NCBI GenBank assembly: GCA_021786375.1
Contig: JAJYNL010000019.1
Coordinates: forward strand, 1-40,247
Length of the DNA stretch: 40,247 bases
Direction: 5' to 3'
Origin: Actinomycetes bacterium
GTDB lineage: Bacteria > Actinomycetota > Acidimicrobiia > Acidimicrobiales > Acidimicrobiaceae
Shown: positions 24,499 through 33,302 of the stretch, piece by piece
How the letters are laid out: every line of letters starts with the position of its first letter
Position numbering within the stretch: position 1 is the first letter of the stretch
Translations under genes and position numbers: made by a program
The notes under the pieces: generated by a model
What the model was told of the DNA's origin: nothing
Seen by the model: the letters and a program-made list of their open reading frames with translations, nothing else
Database searches by the model: none

Positions 24499-25359
24499 CT
24501 AGCCCATGCGTCCCGAGACGTAATACTGGGTCTCGGGTTGCTGGGGATCCTCGAAGATCTGGGCCGTTGGGCCCGATTCCTTGAGGTGCCCGTCGAAGAA
24601 GAACATCGTGTGGTCCGAGATCCGCCTCGCCTGAGCGAGGGAGTGGGTCACCACGATGAAGGTGATCTCCTCTGCCAAGTCGGCCAAGAGCTTCTCGACC
24701 GCTTCGACGGAGATCGGATCCAGTGCCGACGTTGGTTCGTCGAGCAATAGGACCTCTGGTTGCACCGCCAGGCTTCTGGCAAGGCACAAGAGTTGCTGCT
24801 GGCCGCCGGAGAGGCGGAAGGGCGAATCGTGCAGACGTCCCGAAACGGCGTTCCAGAGCCCGACGCGCTCCAGGTTTTCCCTGACGATACGGTCGTGCTC
24901 GGACTTCTTCGCCAGGCCGTGAGCCTTGACGCCGGCAAGAACGTTGTCGCGGATGGACATGGGGAAGGGATTGGGGCGCTGGAAGAGCATGCCGACTCGG
25001 CGGCGCAGCTCGAGCAGGTCGACGTGGTCGGAAAGGACTTCCTGGTCGTCGAGGAGGATGCCTCCGCCTGCAAAGTATCCGCGAACTTTGTCGTTCATGC
25101 GATTCAGGCTGCGTAGGAAAGTAGTCTTTCCCGAGCCGGTGGGACCGATCAGGGCCACGATGGAACCCTGCATCAGCGTGAGGTTGACTCCCGAAATGAT
25201 GGTTGTTCTTCCGAATCCCACCGTCAGGTCAGAGACCTTGATAACGGTCCGGGACGAGCCGGGAGGGTTGGCCGAGAATTCCTCGACCGGGCGCGGTGCC
25301 AAATCCTGCATGTATTCCTCTTTGGGCTTGGCGGCCTGGGAAACGCGTTCGTCGCTCAC
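24499..25359 (-). CDS. pstB: Phosphate ABC transporter ATPase PstB
   Basis: This 286-residue ABC ATPase has Walker A (GPTGSGKTTFLRSLNRMND, ~73), a Q-loop (MLFQRPNPFPMSIRDN), the signature LSGGQQQLLCLARSLA (~164), Walker B (VLLLDEPTSALDP, ~183) and the switch His (IVVTHSLAQARRI). The RSLNRMND after Walker A is diagnostic of PstB. GTG 25359 is annotated; an in-frame ATG at 25311, with AGAGG just upstream, is also credible and would give 270 residues, nearer the usual length. It is the first gene of the pst operon, directly behind PHO-box-like repeats. Confidence 0.92.
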   Translation of the reverse strand: MSDERVSQAAKPKEEYMQDLAPRPVEEFSANPPGSSRTVIKVSDLTVGFGRTTIISGVNLTLMQGSIVALIGPTGSGKTTFLRSLNRMNDKVRGYFAGGGILLDDQEVLSDHVDLLELRRRVGMLFQRPNPFPMSIRDNVLAGVKAHGLAKKSEHDRIVRENLERVGLWNAVSGRLHDSPFRLSGGQQQLLCLARSLAVQPEVLLLDEPTSALDPISVEAVEKLLADLAEEITFIVVTHSLAQARRISDHTMFFFDGHLKESGPTAQIFEDPQQPETQYYVSGRMG

Positions 25360-25369
25360 TTCATGAGAG

Positions 25370-25412
25370 AAGGTATCGAGCCGACGTTAACGGCCGGTAA
25401 ACGATGGGGAAC
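25370..25412 (-). promoter_or_regulatory. Candidate PHO box and promoter of the pst operon
   Basis: On the minus strand three heptamers follow at 10- and 11-base steps: GTTCCCC (25412-25406), GTTTACC (25402-25396) and GTTAACG (25391-25385). They resemble the GTTCACC direct repeats bound by actinobacterial PhoP. A -10-like TACCTT (25375-25370) follows, about 10 bases before the pstB GTG, which fits activation from the -35 position under phosphate limitation. Confidence 0.6.
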
Positions 25413-25524
25413 AATTGCACGTATTCCGTATGGCGATTTGGAGATCCCTAGTCAGAGCCTTGATTCTTGGGAAGAATCGTTGTAGCGGTTTTCCACCGGC
25501 CCCATTGAAGGAGGTGCGTGTCGC

Positions 25525-26709
25525 ATGCTCGTGCAGATCGAGTCGGTCAAGGTGATAGACGTGAACATTCCGTTCGCCCGGCCGCGTAGCTCGGCAGTGG
25601 ATCCCGCGCTTGCCAAGACCGGCTGCCTGGTGCTCATGCATGGAGGCGGCCACCTGGGTTTTGCGGAGGCTCCGGTCTTTTCCGCACCTACTTATGACGA
25701 GCAGTTCGTGGTGCAGACCCATGGGGCGATCGGGCTGTTCGCCTCGGCACTGCTTGCCAAGGGCAGACGGAACGGTTCCAGCGTCGAGGTGGCCGTAGAG
25801 GAGGCGGTGGCGTCCATGGCACGCTACCGGGGGAACTCGGCTGCCAAGGCGGCGATCGAGATCTCCCTGCTCGACCTGTACACGCGCCAGAGGGGCCTCG
25901 GGGCCGCTGGAGCCCTGGCCGAATATGCCCGTCAGCTGGGCCACGTCGGCATGGCCGGCCGCTTTGCCGCCATAGACGAGGGGGAGCCGATCGCCCCCCA
26001 GGGCACCTCGCTCGCCTCGTACGGTGACGGCGCGCAGCGGGCGGCCGAGATGGCCAGACTTAGCGAACTAGGTTATCGCCGCCTCAAGGTGAAGGTGGAT
26101 GCGCCGATCGACGCGGAATCCCTGGCGCGACTGGTGGCGGGTGCGGGCATCGAGCTGAGCGCGGATGCCAACGGCACGCTCTCGGGTCGCGAGGAACTGG
26201 CATCCTTACTCGGCGTGGGCTTCAGCTACGTGGAGCAGCCCTTCGCACCAGGCTCGCTGCACGACTTGGCCCAGCTGCACCGCGTCGGTTTGCCAACCGG
26301 CTCGGCCCGGCTCGCCCTCGACGAGAGTATCTCCGGACCCGGTGCGCTCAGAGACGCCGTCGCCTTCGTGCCCTTCGCCATCGCCGCGCTCAAGGTCTCG
26401 CGCTTGGGAGGAATTGCGGCGCTGCTGCAGGCGGTGCGGATCGCGGAGGCGGCAAAGATCGGGTACTACATCGGCGGGATGTACGACACCCCAGTACTGC
26501 GCCGCCTGAACGCACTGCTGGTCAAAGCTCTGGAACCACCTGAGATCTCGGATCTTGGCCCGGATGGGGACTTCTTCGGGCCGGAGGTCCCGCCTTCGCT
26601 CGTGCGCCGTGGTGACGGGGACCTGATGCTGGTGGGCGACGTGGGGATTTCAGGCCCGTTCATTCCCGCGGAAGAGCACTGCGGCGGGGTGTCGGAGTTT
26701 CTGGTGTGA
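25525..26709 (+). CDS. Enolase-superfamily enzyme, o-succinylbenzoate synthase-like
   Basis: This 394-residue protein has an N-terminal capping domain (IESVKVIDVNIPFARPRSSA) and a barrel with all superfamily catalytic elements. These are the KxK pair in RLKVKVD (~188-192), metal ligands Asp in LSADANG (~213), Glu in YVEQP (~236) and Asp in LALDES (~264), and the opposing Lys in ALKVSRLGG (~289). IGGMYDT (~317) resembles the GGM motif of o-succinylbenzoate synthase and N-acylamino-acid racemase. ATG 25525 has AAGGAGG ten bases upstream. It would make o-succinylbenzoate for menaquinone, but no other men gene is in the window. A racemase, epimerase or cycloisomerase role is possible, so no symbol is given. 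Confidence 0.75.
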   Translation: MLVQIESVKVIDVNIPFARPRSSAVDPALAKTGCLVLMHGGGHLGFAEAPVFSAPTYDEQFVVQTHGAIGLFASALLAKGRRNGSSVEVAVEEAVASMARYRGNSAAKAAIEISLLDLYTRQRGLGAAGALAEYARQLGHVGMAGRFAAIDEGEPIAPQGTSLASYGDGAQRAAEMARLSELGYRRLKVKVDAPIDAESLARLVAGAGIELSADANGTLSGREELASLLGVGFSYVEQPFAPGSLHDLAQLHRVGLPTGSARLALDESISGPGALRDAVAFVPFAIAALKVSRLGGIAALLQAVRIAEAAKIGYYIGGMYDTPVLRRLNALLVKALEPPEISDLGPDGDFFGPEVPPSLVRRGDGDLMLVGDVGISGPFIPAEEHCGGVSEFLV

Positions 26710-26717
26710 GCCCTGTT

Positions 26718-26740
26718 CCCACGCCTCGATCCGTGGGTTT
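26718..26740 (+). terminator. Weak terminator-like hairpin
   Basis: CCCACG (26718-26723) pairs with CGTGGG (26732-26737), followed by TTT, nine bases after the stop of the enolase-superfamily gene. The stem is short, so this is only suggestive. Confidence 0.35.
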
Positions 26741-27101
26741 CCGGCGCGCAGGCCGTCGCGGCACACGAGGCGGCCTTGGCCTTGCTGGCGTCACTGCCCC
26801 TCCGCCGCTGCAAAGCGGGCGGGTCCAGCCTCGTCCACCGATGCCCCCCAATGCGGTAAGGATTTGGGTTCCGCGCTGCATGTCGGTCCCTCCAAAGGAC
26901 CAGACTGCGACTACGGTACCATGACACCTTCGCCGACAACTTGTTGCGGATCTTGGCCTTTCGCCCCTCAACAACTGCATTAGCGCTCCCCAGGGGATGC
27001 GTCCCCTGCCTTTCACCGCCCAGGCCGCGTGCTTACCGCCTCAAACCACGCCCCGGTGCGGCAGTGCGGTTTCTGCCGAGAAGTAATGTCCCCCCGCGGC
27101 C
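26741..27101. other. Intergenic stretch without a supported gene
   Basis: No family is recognised in any frame. The right end may be the degraded N-terminal part of the anti-sigma factor remnant that follows, but the zinc-finger and membrane segments expected of an RskA protein could not be found. Confidence 0.4.
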
Positions 27102-27414
27102 GTGGGTACGGCAGCGGGGGACTTACCTCGCTACCTGCGCCTCGAGCTGCAGGGCTCCAGAGCGGTGGTTGCTGCCAGCAACCCGCCTCGATTAGCCCCA
27201 GGACGCACACATCAGGTGTGGGGGATCCTTCGGGGGAGACCCGAGCGGCATGCCGGTCTCACTCGGTCTGGTCGGCGGCGGCCCGGTTGGAGCCGATTTC
27301 ACTCTTCCGGCGATCGCGCTCTACCAGGCTCTCTTGGTTACCGCCGAGCCCTCGAGCGGTACTTCGGCGCCAACCTCCGCCCCCGTGGTGGCCGGTTCGG
27401 TCAAGCCGGTCTGA
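27102..27414 (+). pseudogene. Frameshifted remnant of an RskA-type anti-sigma factor
   Basis: The first frame (about 27102-27225) reads YLRLELQGSRAVVAASNPPR then LAPGRTHQVWGI. A second frame (27220-27414, TGA) continues PVSLGLVGGG, FTLPAI, ALLVTAEPSSGTSAPTSAPV and VAGSVKPV. The two join into the C-terminal domain of RskA-family anti-sigma factors ('GRTYQVW...PVSLG...V..EP..G...PT..PV..G'). A one-base shift in the G-run at 27215-27220 explains the break. The N-terminal anti-sigma domain, the membrane helix and any partner ECF sigma gene are missing. The stop lies five bases before the convergent MBL gene ends. Confidence 0.65.
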
Positions 27415-27419
27415 ACCTC

Positions 27420-28121
27420 TCAGGGCAGGAGGCCGCGCAGAAACGGGTTGGTGGCGCGTTCCTGGCCGATGGTGGTGGTTTCGCCGTGGCCGGGCAGCAC
27501 CAGCGTCGAGTCGGGAAGCGGGAGTATCTTCTCCTTCATCGAGTTCATCAGTGCCTCCATGGATCCGCCGGGTAGGTCGGTCCTTCCGATGGAGCCGGCA
27601 AAGAGGTGGTCACCGCTGAACAGCATTGCCCCTAGATCTCCGACCTCGGCCATAAAGCAGGTCGAGCCTTGGGTATGACCAGGGGTGTGGATTGCGCGGA
27701 AGCGCAGCCCCGCCCCCTTGACCTCCTGGCCGTCGGCAAGGTCGTGAACCAGCTCGGGCTCGCGCGTGCTGAAGCCCGCCGCGGCAAGCGCCTGGCCAAG
27801 CATCCCCGATGTCCCGATGGGGTCACGCATCATGTGGCGATCCGCTGGATGCAGGTGGACCGCGATAGCTTGGCGACCCGCGGAATCCAGATTCTCCTCC
27901 CGCTCGACCAGGGAGGGGATGCCACCAATGTGGTCGATGTGGCCGTGGGTTGCGATAACCGCGACCACGCGCAGCGAGCGCTCCTTGAGGAAGGCCGCCA
28001 CCTTCTCCGGTTCCGGAGGGACGTCGATGATCACGCACTCGCTCGACGAGGAGGCGGAGCGGAGGATCCAACAGTTGGTGTCCGCCAGCCAGAGCGGCAG
28101 GCCAAAGACCAGATCGGTCAC
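27420..28121 (-). CDS. Metallo-beta-lactamase-fold hydrolase (glyoxalase II-like)
   Basis: This 233-residue soluble protein has the MBL metal motif ATHGHIDHIGG (HxHxDH, ~58-66), a His in HTPGHTQGS (~147), an Asp in LFSGDHLF (~170) and a final His in VLPGHGETT (~212). The full ligand set indicates a dinuclear metal site. The overall form, with a GSIGRTDLPGG loop, is that of hydroxyacylglutathione hydrolase-like proteins. In Actinobacteria these probably act on other thioesters, since glutathione is absent. It diverges from the ANTAR regulator gene with a 95-bp shared promoter region. The physiological substrate is unknown. Confidence 0.85.
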   Translation of the reverse strand: MTDLVFGLPLWLADTNCWILRSASSSSECVIIDVPPEPEKVAAFLKERSLRVVAVIATHGHIDHIGGIPSLVEREENLDSAGRQAIAVHLHPADRHMMRDPIGTSGMLGQALAAAGFSTREPELVHDLADGQEVKGAGLRFRAIHTPGHTQGSTCFMAEVGDLGAMLFSGDHLFAGSIGRTDLPGGSMEALMNSMKEKILPLPDSTLVLPGHGETTTIGQERATNPFLRGLLP

Positions 28122-28216
28122 CCTTACCCCCTAATCGGCTCGGTTGTATGCACTTGGTAAGCTCAAAGGTTACTTTGGGAGTCCGGTTTGTGGCCCCCTG
28201 AGGATGTGGAGGACGA

Positions 28217-28813
28217 GTGACGCGGGTTGTGATTGCTGAGGACGAGGCCATCATCAGGATGGATCTGGAGGAGGCGCTGCGCGAGCTCGGTTACGAAGTG
28301 GCGGGAGCCGCTCATCGAGGTGACCAGGCTCTCGAGATGATCCGCTCGCTGCAGCCCGAGCTTGCGATCCTGGACGTGAAGATGCCCGGCATGGACGGGC
28401 TGGAGGTGGCCGCCGAGGTGTCACGCGAGCGCCTCTGCCCGGTAATCATCCTCACCGCCTTTTCCCAGCGCGCGTTGATCGAGCAGGCCAGGGATGCCGG
28501 CGCGCTCGCCTACCTGGTGAAGCCCTTCCAGCCCAGTGATCTGGTACCCGCCATCGAGCTGGCGATCGCCCGCTTTGCCGAGATGCAGGCCCTCGAGGAC
28601 GAGGTTCGCAACCTGGAGGACAGCGCCGAGCGGCTTAAGGCCCAGCTGGAGACCCGCAAGCTGCTGGATCGGGCCAAGGGCGTTCTGATGGAGAACTACG
28701 CGATGACCGAGCCCGAGGCCTTCTCCTTCATCCAGCGCAAGGCCATGGATTCGCGTACCAGGATGTCGGCGATAGCCGAGGCGGTGATCGCCGAGGAGCT
28801 GCACCCGGAGTAG
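28217..28813 (+). CDS. ANTAR-domain response regulator (PdtaR-like)
   Basis: This 198-residue protein has an N-terminal receiver domain with acidic pocket EDE (8-10), phospho-acceptor Asp in AILDVKMPG (~54), Thr in IILTAFS (~82) and Lys in LVKPF (~104). A coiled linker (~125-145) leads to a C-terminal ANTAR RNA-binding domain (~150-195: RKLLDRAKGVLMENYAMTEP). It would be phosphorylated by a histidine kinase, then bind paired hairpins in target RNAs and prevent termination. GTG 28217 follows GGAGGA nine bases upstream. The kinase (PdtaS-like) is not in the window. Placement just before polA is common in Actinobacteria. Confidence 0.9.
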   Translation: MTRVVIAEDEAIIRMDLEEALRELGYEVAGAAHRGDQALEMIRSLQPELAILDVKMPGMDGLEVAAEVSRERLCPVIILTAFSQRALIEQARDAGALAYLVKPFQPSDLVPAIELAIARFAEMQALEDEVRNLEDSAERLKAQLETRKLLDRAKGVLMENYAMTEPEAFSFIQRKAMDSRTRMSAIAEAVIAEELHPE

Positions 28814-28859
28814 GTGCCATCCGCCTCGCCTCCCGGTGCCGCGGCGGTAGGTTGGATCC

Positions 28860-31538
28860 ATGGACAAGCTGATCCTCGTCGACGGGTACTCGTTGGCATT
28901 CAGGGCGTTTTTCGCCATACCCGTAGAGTCGATGGTCACTTCCAGCGGCCAGCACACCAATGCCTTGTATGGCTTCATGAGCATGCTGGTGGGGCTGATC
29001 GAGGAGCAGAGGCCCACACACATGGCCGTCGCGCTCGACCTTCCCGGCCGAACTTTCCGCGACGAGCTGAACCCGGACTACAAGGCGCACCGTCCCGAGA
29101 CCCATCCGGGCTTGAAGTCCCAGCTGGAGATGCTCGAGCGGGCGATCCGGTCGTTGGGCATCGCCGTGGTCTCGAAGCCCGGCTACGAGGCCGACGACGT
29201 GCTGGCGACCTTGGCCGAAAGGGCTGCGGAGCAAAACGTGGACACCATCGTCGTGACCGGCGACCGCGACAGCTTCCAGCTGGTGCGCGATCCCCACATC
29301 CGCGTGCTTTACAACCGCCGCGGGGTGAGCGACTACCTCATGCTCGACGAAGCGGGCGTCATCGACAAGGTCGGCGCGCCTCCGGAGTTCTATCCCCTGC
29401 TGGCCGCCCTTCGCGGAGACCCCTCCGACAACCTTCCCGGCCTGCCTGGCATCGGAGACAAGACCGCGGCGCGCCTGGCAGAGACCTATCAGAGCATCGA
29501 CGGCCTGCTCGAGCACCTGGATGCGCTGTCGCCCAAGGTTGCCTCGACCATCTCGGGGAACCTTGAACGGCTGCAGCTCAACATGGCTCTCACCCCCCTC
29601 AAGCGGGATTTGGAGATCGGGGCCCGGCTGGAGGATCTTCGCCTTGGCCCGCTCGACGACGACGCCGCCAAGGGATTCTTCGAGCTGATCGAGTCCAAGC
29701 GCCTGGCCGGCCGGGCACTGAAGGCCTACGACTACATAGGGCACAAGGGATCCGAACGTGGTGAGCGGCCGCAGCGTTCGGCCGTCGCCATTCACCGGCT
29801 TGATTCGCTCGATGCCTTTGCCGCAGGGTTGGACGCCGGCTCAAAGGTCGCGCTTTCCATCAGTTGGAGTGGGCAATCGGGGCGCAGCCCTGTTGCGGCC
29901 TTGGCACTGGCGGCGTGCCCGGCCAGTGGTGATGCCGGGGTGGTCTGCTATGGCGCAGAGGTGGATCGGTCCAAGGAGGTGGAGAGCCTCGGAGCGCTTG
30001 TCGCCGCGCTGGGGTCGTCGAGGCTGGTCGGCTTCGGTTGCAAGGAGGTCTTCCGGCGCCTGGTCACCGTCGGCATCGAGCCGCCGGCTCTGGCCGCCGA
30101 TCTAGGTCTTGGTATGTACCTGCTGGACGCGTCGCTCGGCGACTACGACCTGGATGGGGCCAAGGTGCGCTGGGCGGGGGAGCTTCCGCGGCTCGAGGGC
30201 GGGCCCGAGGCGCCCGAGGAAGGGGGAGGCCTGTTCGATTCCGATCAGCTGCCGACCCTCATACGCGAGGCGGCAACCTGCGCGTTGCTGGAGGCGCCAC
30301 TGCGCCAGGAGATCGACGATGCCGGGATGGCCTGGCTTTTCGACGAACTCGAGCTACCACTTCTCCTGGCGCTGGCGCGTATGGAGGCGGCAGGCATCGC
30401 CGTCGATGCCGAGCACCTGCGTTCTCTGGCAAGGGAGTTCTCGCAGGAGGTGGTCCGCCTGGCGGAGTCGATCTGCCAGCTGGCGGGCCGGTCATTCAAT
30501 GTCAACTCCACGAAGCAACTGGGCGAGGTGCTCTTCGATGATCTTGGTCTTGTCCCCCCCAAGAAGACCAAGACCGGCTACTCGACCGATGCCCAGAGCC
30601 TCGAGAAGCTGCGCGGGGTTCATCCGATTGTGGAGGAGGTGATCCGCTACCGGGAGGTGGAGAAGTTGCGCAGCACCTATGGCGACAGCCTCATCTCCGA
30701 GGTGGCGCCCGACGGCCGTATCCACGCGACCTTCAACCAGATGGTCGCGCGTACCGGGCGGCTCTCATCCGATCATCCCAACCTCCACAACATCCCCATC
30801 CGTACCGAGATCGGGAAGCGTTTTCGCTACGCGTTTGTTGCCCCGCCCGGCTCCAAGCTGGTTGTGGCGGACTACTCCCAGGTCGAGCTGCGGGTCATCG
30901 CGCACCTAAGCGGAGACCCCGGGCTGATCGAGGCTTTTACGACCGGCGTTGACATCCATACCGCCACTGCTTCGAGGGTCTTCGGCGTTCCTCCGTCCAA
31001 GGTCACCTCCCAGCAGCGCGCCAAGGCCAAGATGGTTGCCTACGGCCTGGCCTACGGCATGGAGGCCTACGGCCTGGCTGCGCGCCTGAACGTGGATGTT
31101 CCCGAGGCGGAGGAGATCCTGAACAGTTTCTTCGCGGCCTTCCCCAGCGTGCGCAGCTATATGGATGAGGTTGTCGCCAAGGCGAAGCAACTGGGATACA
31201 CCGAGACCGAGTTCGGTCGTCGTAGGCGCATTCCCGAGCTCAGAGATGACAACTACCGGGTGCGACAAGCCGCCGAGCGCCAGGCGATGAACTCCGGAAT
31301 CCAGGGACTGGCGGCCGACATTTTCAAGATCGCCCTGGTCAATCTCGACCGGACGCTGCAACGCGACCAGGCCGTCCTGGTACTGCAAGTGCACGACGAG
31401 GTACTGGTCGAAGCAAAGGACGAGCATGCCGCGGCGGTGCGCGAGATCGTGGTCAAGGCAATGGAGTCCGCCGCCAAGCTGCGTGTGCCGCTACCCGTGA
31501 ACTCCTATGTCGTCTCGAGTTGGGGAGATGCGAAATAG
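28860..31538 (+). CDS. polA: DNA polymerase I
   Basis: This 892-residue family A polymerase has an N-terminal 5' nuclease (1-~290: LVDGYSLAFRAFFA, YEADDVLATLA, VVTGDRDSFQL, LPGLPGIGDKTAARL). The middle 3'-5' exonuclease-like domain (~300-480) lacks the catalytic carboxylate motifs, as is usual for actinobacterial PolA, so no proofreading is expected. In the polymerase domain motif A is VADYSQVELRVIAHLSGD, motif B is RAKAKMVAYGLAYGMEAYGL and motif C is LQVHDEVLVE. It fills gaps in repair and removes RNA primers. The length is normal. It starts 46 bases after the ANTAR gene, possibly in the same transcript. Confidence 0.96.
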   Translation: MDKLILVDGYSLAFRAFFAIPVESMVTSSGQHTNALYGFMSMLVGLIEEQRPTHMAVALDLPGRTFRDELNPDYKAHRPETHPGLKSQLEMLERAIRSLGIAVVSKPGYEADDVLATLAERAAEQNVDTIVVTGDRDSFQLVRDPHIRVLYNRRGVSDYLMLDEAGVIDKVGAPPEFYPLLAALRGDPSDNLPGLPGIGDKTAARLAETYQSIDGLLEHLDALSPKVASTISGNLERLQLNMALTPLKRDLEIGARLEDLRLGPLDDDAAKGFFELIESKRLAGRALKAYDYIGHKGSERGERPQRSAVAIHRLDSLDAFAAGLDAGSKVALSISWSGQSGRSPVAALALAACPASGDAGVVCYGAEVDRSKEVESLGALVAALGSSRLVGFGCKEVFRRLVTVGIEPPALAADLGLGMYLLDASLGDYDLDGAKVRWAGELPRLEGGPEAPEEGGGLFDSDQLPTLIREAATCALLEAPLRQEIDDAGMAWLFDELELPLLLALARMEAAGIAVDAEHLRSLAREFSQEVVRLAESICQLAGRSFNVNSTKQLGEVLFDDLGLVPPKKTKTGYSTDAQSLEKLRGVHPIVEEVIRYREVEKLRSTYGDSLISEVAPDGRIHATFNQMVARTGRLSSDHPNLHNIPIRTEIGKRFRYAFVAPPGSKLVVADYSQVELRVIAHLSGDPGLIEAFTTGVDIHTATASRVFGVPPSKVTSQQRAKAKMVAYGLAYGMEAYGLAARLNVDVPEAEEILNSFFAAFPSVRSYMDEVVAKAKQLGYTETEFGRRRRIPELRDDNYRVRQAAERQAMNSGIQGLAADIFKIALVNLDRTLQRDQAVLVLQVHDEVLVEAKDEHAAAVREIVVKAMESAAKLRVPLPVNSYVVSSWGDAK

Positions 31539-31665
31539 GGGATGATGCTGGGCCTTAGGCGCGGCATTGACCGGGATGCGCCTCGTTATGCTCGAAGGTG
31601 AGCTATCCTAGGCTTTTTCCGGTCAGAGCTCAATTCCGGTAATGTAGAGAAGGCGTTCTATTCAT

Positions 31666-32985
31666 ATGTCCGATTCGGTAGGCAATTCCGAGATCGTCCC
31701 TGAGCAGCAGGACGAGACGGAAGGTTTTTCACCGCGAGCAATCATTGAAGACGATCTCGGCGATGTCTCCTTCGACGAGGCTATCGCGCAGACCATCGTT
31801 CGTTTCGACGACGGTGACATTGTCCAAGGCAAGGTCGTCCGAGTAGACAAGGATGAAGTTCTACTCGATATCGGATTCAAGTCCGAGGGAGTCATCCCCG
31901 CCCGCGAACTCTCCATCCGTCACGACGTCAACCCCTTCGAGGTGGTCAAAGTCGGCGACGAGATTGAGGCGCTTGTCATCCAGAAGGAGGACAAGGAGGG
32001 CAGGCTGATCCTCTCCAAGAAGCGCGCGCAATACGAGCGGGCGTGGGGGACCATCGAAGAGGTCAAGGAGAAGAACGGGTCGGTCAAGGGACCGGTCATT
32101 GAAGTGGTGAAGGGCGGCCTCATCGTCGACATCGGGCTTCGCGGCTTCCTGCCGGCCTCCCTGGTCGAGCTACGCCGCGTCCGGGATCTCACGCCCTACA
32201 TCGGCAAGGTTCTCGAGGCCAAGATCATCGAGCTCGACAAGAACCGCAACAACGTGGTTCTCTCGCGCCGGGCGTGGCTGGAGGAGACCCAGAAGGAGCA
32301 GCGCGAGGAGTTCCTCGAGCACCTGGTGCCGGGCGAGGTGCGCAAGGGCATCGTCTCCTCGGTGGTGGCTTTCGGTGTATTCGTCGACCTTGGTGGGATG
32401 GACGGTCTTGTCCACGTCTCCGAGCTCTCCTGGAAGCACGTGGACCATCCATCCTCCGTCGTCCAGGTGGGGGATGAGATCGAGGTTCTCGTCCTCGAAG
32501 TGGATCGGGCCAAGGAGCGCATATCCCTCTCGCTCAAGGCGACCCAGCGTGATCCCTGGCAGGAGTTTGCCGCCGCGCACAAGCCTGGTGAACTCGTCTA
32601 CGGCCGCGTGACCAAGCTGGTGCCCTTCGGAGCTTTCGTGCAGGTTGCCGAAGGCATCGAGGGCCTGGTGCACATTTCGGAGATGTCCTTCCAGCACGTC
32701 GACAGCCCCGAGCAGGTCGTCGAGGCCGGCGAGGAGTTGTGGGTCAAGATCATCGACATCGATCTCGCCCGTCGGCGCATCAGCATCTCCATCAAGCAGG
32801 CTGCCGAAGGTGGCGAGGTTGCCGCCGAGTACCAAGATGCTTTCGGTGAGCATGCCTACGACGAGGAAGGCAACTACATCGGCGCGGATTACGCCGCGGG
32901 CGAGTTCGAGCCGGAGAACGAGAGCCAGGCGGCTTGGTTCGGGTACGGCGAAGACGGGACTCCGTTGGAGGGACCGGCCGAGTAA
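31666..32985 (+). CDS. rpsA: 30S ribosomal protein S1
   Basis: This 439-residue protein has four S1 (OB-fold) repeats at about 46-116, 132-200, 217-286 and 303-372, for example GDIVQGKVVRVDKDEVLLDI, VVAFGVFVDLGGMDGLVHVS and LVPFGAFVQVAEGIEGLVHI. Acidic tails flank them on both sides. Four domains rather than six is typical of Actinobacteria. It binds mRNA on the small subunit and may also act on ribosome quality control. ATG 31666 begins a plausible acidic leader. A 127-bp leader region separates it from polA and an excellent terminator follows, so it is probably its own transcription unit. Its position between polA and coaE is conserved in the phylum. Confidence 0.96.
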   Translation: MSDSVGNSEIVPEQQDETEGFSPRAIIEDDLGDVSFDEAIAQTIVRFDDGDIVQGKVVRVDKDEVLLDIGFKSEGVIPARELSIRHDVNPFEVVKVGDEIEALVIQKEDKEGRLILSKKRAQYERAWGTIEEVKEKNGSVKGPVIEVVKGGLIVDIGLRGFLPASLVELRRVRDLTPYIGKVLEAKIIELDKNRNNVVLSRRAWLEETQKEQREEFLEHLVPGEVRKGIVSSVVAFGVFVDLGGMDGLVHVSELSWKHVDHPSSVVQVGDEIEVLVLEVDRAKERISLSLKATQRDPWQEFAAAHKPGELVYGRVTKLVPFGAFVQVAEGIEGLVHISEMSFQHVDSPEQVVEAGEELWVKIIDIDLARRRISISIKQAAEGGEVAAEYQDAFGEHAYDEEGNYIGADYAAGEFEPENESQAAWFGYGEDGTPLEGPAE

Positions 32986-33007
32986 CTCCTGTACGGCCCA
33001 GATGTGG

Positions 33008-33034
33008 CAAGGGGGCGCCGTAGGCGCCCCCTTG
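33008..33034 (+). terminator. Strong terminator after rpsA
   Basis: CAAGGGGGCGCC (33008-33019) and GGCGCCCCCTTG (33023-33034) pair perfectly over 12 bases with a GTA loop, 22 bases after the rpsA stop. It is GC-rich with a short pyrimidine tail. Confidence 0.85.
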
Positions 33035-33302
33035 CTCGTCGTCGGGCGGTTGTTGTTTTCTCGGCCCCCGCGCGTTTCAGTCCGGGGCTCGATCGCGGCC
33101 CGGCGAAGCCACCTGAGGCGGACGTCGCCCGTGGCCGGGAGGGGAGTGTTTCCAGTCAATGGGCGCGGCTGCTGCAGATCGGCCACCTGTGGCCCGGATG
33201 GATCTTCGGCCGTCTCCAGGCGCGGCGAGCAGCGATCCGGCGAGACGCTCGCGGTCCCGCTCGGCGGGAATGGCGCGTAACCTCGTCTTCGGAGGTGGCC
33301 AG

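Noticed and set aside
26660-27016. 118-codon minus-strand frame
   Set aside because: It overlaps the end of the enolase-superfamily gene in antisense and is Arg/Pro/Gly-rich without recognisable features.
28728-29795. 355-codon open frame on the minus strand
   Set aside because: It is antisense to the start of polA and the end of the ANTAR gene, both well supported.
33159-33302. Upstream extension of coaE to 33159
   Set aside because: The added residues are non-conserved and Arg/Ser-rich, and GTG 33303 has a well-placed GGAGG with the P-loop right behind it.
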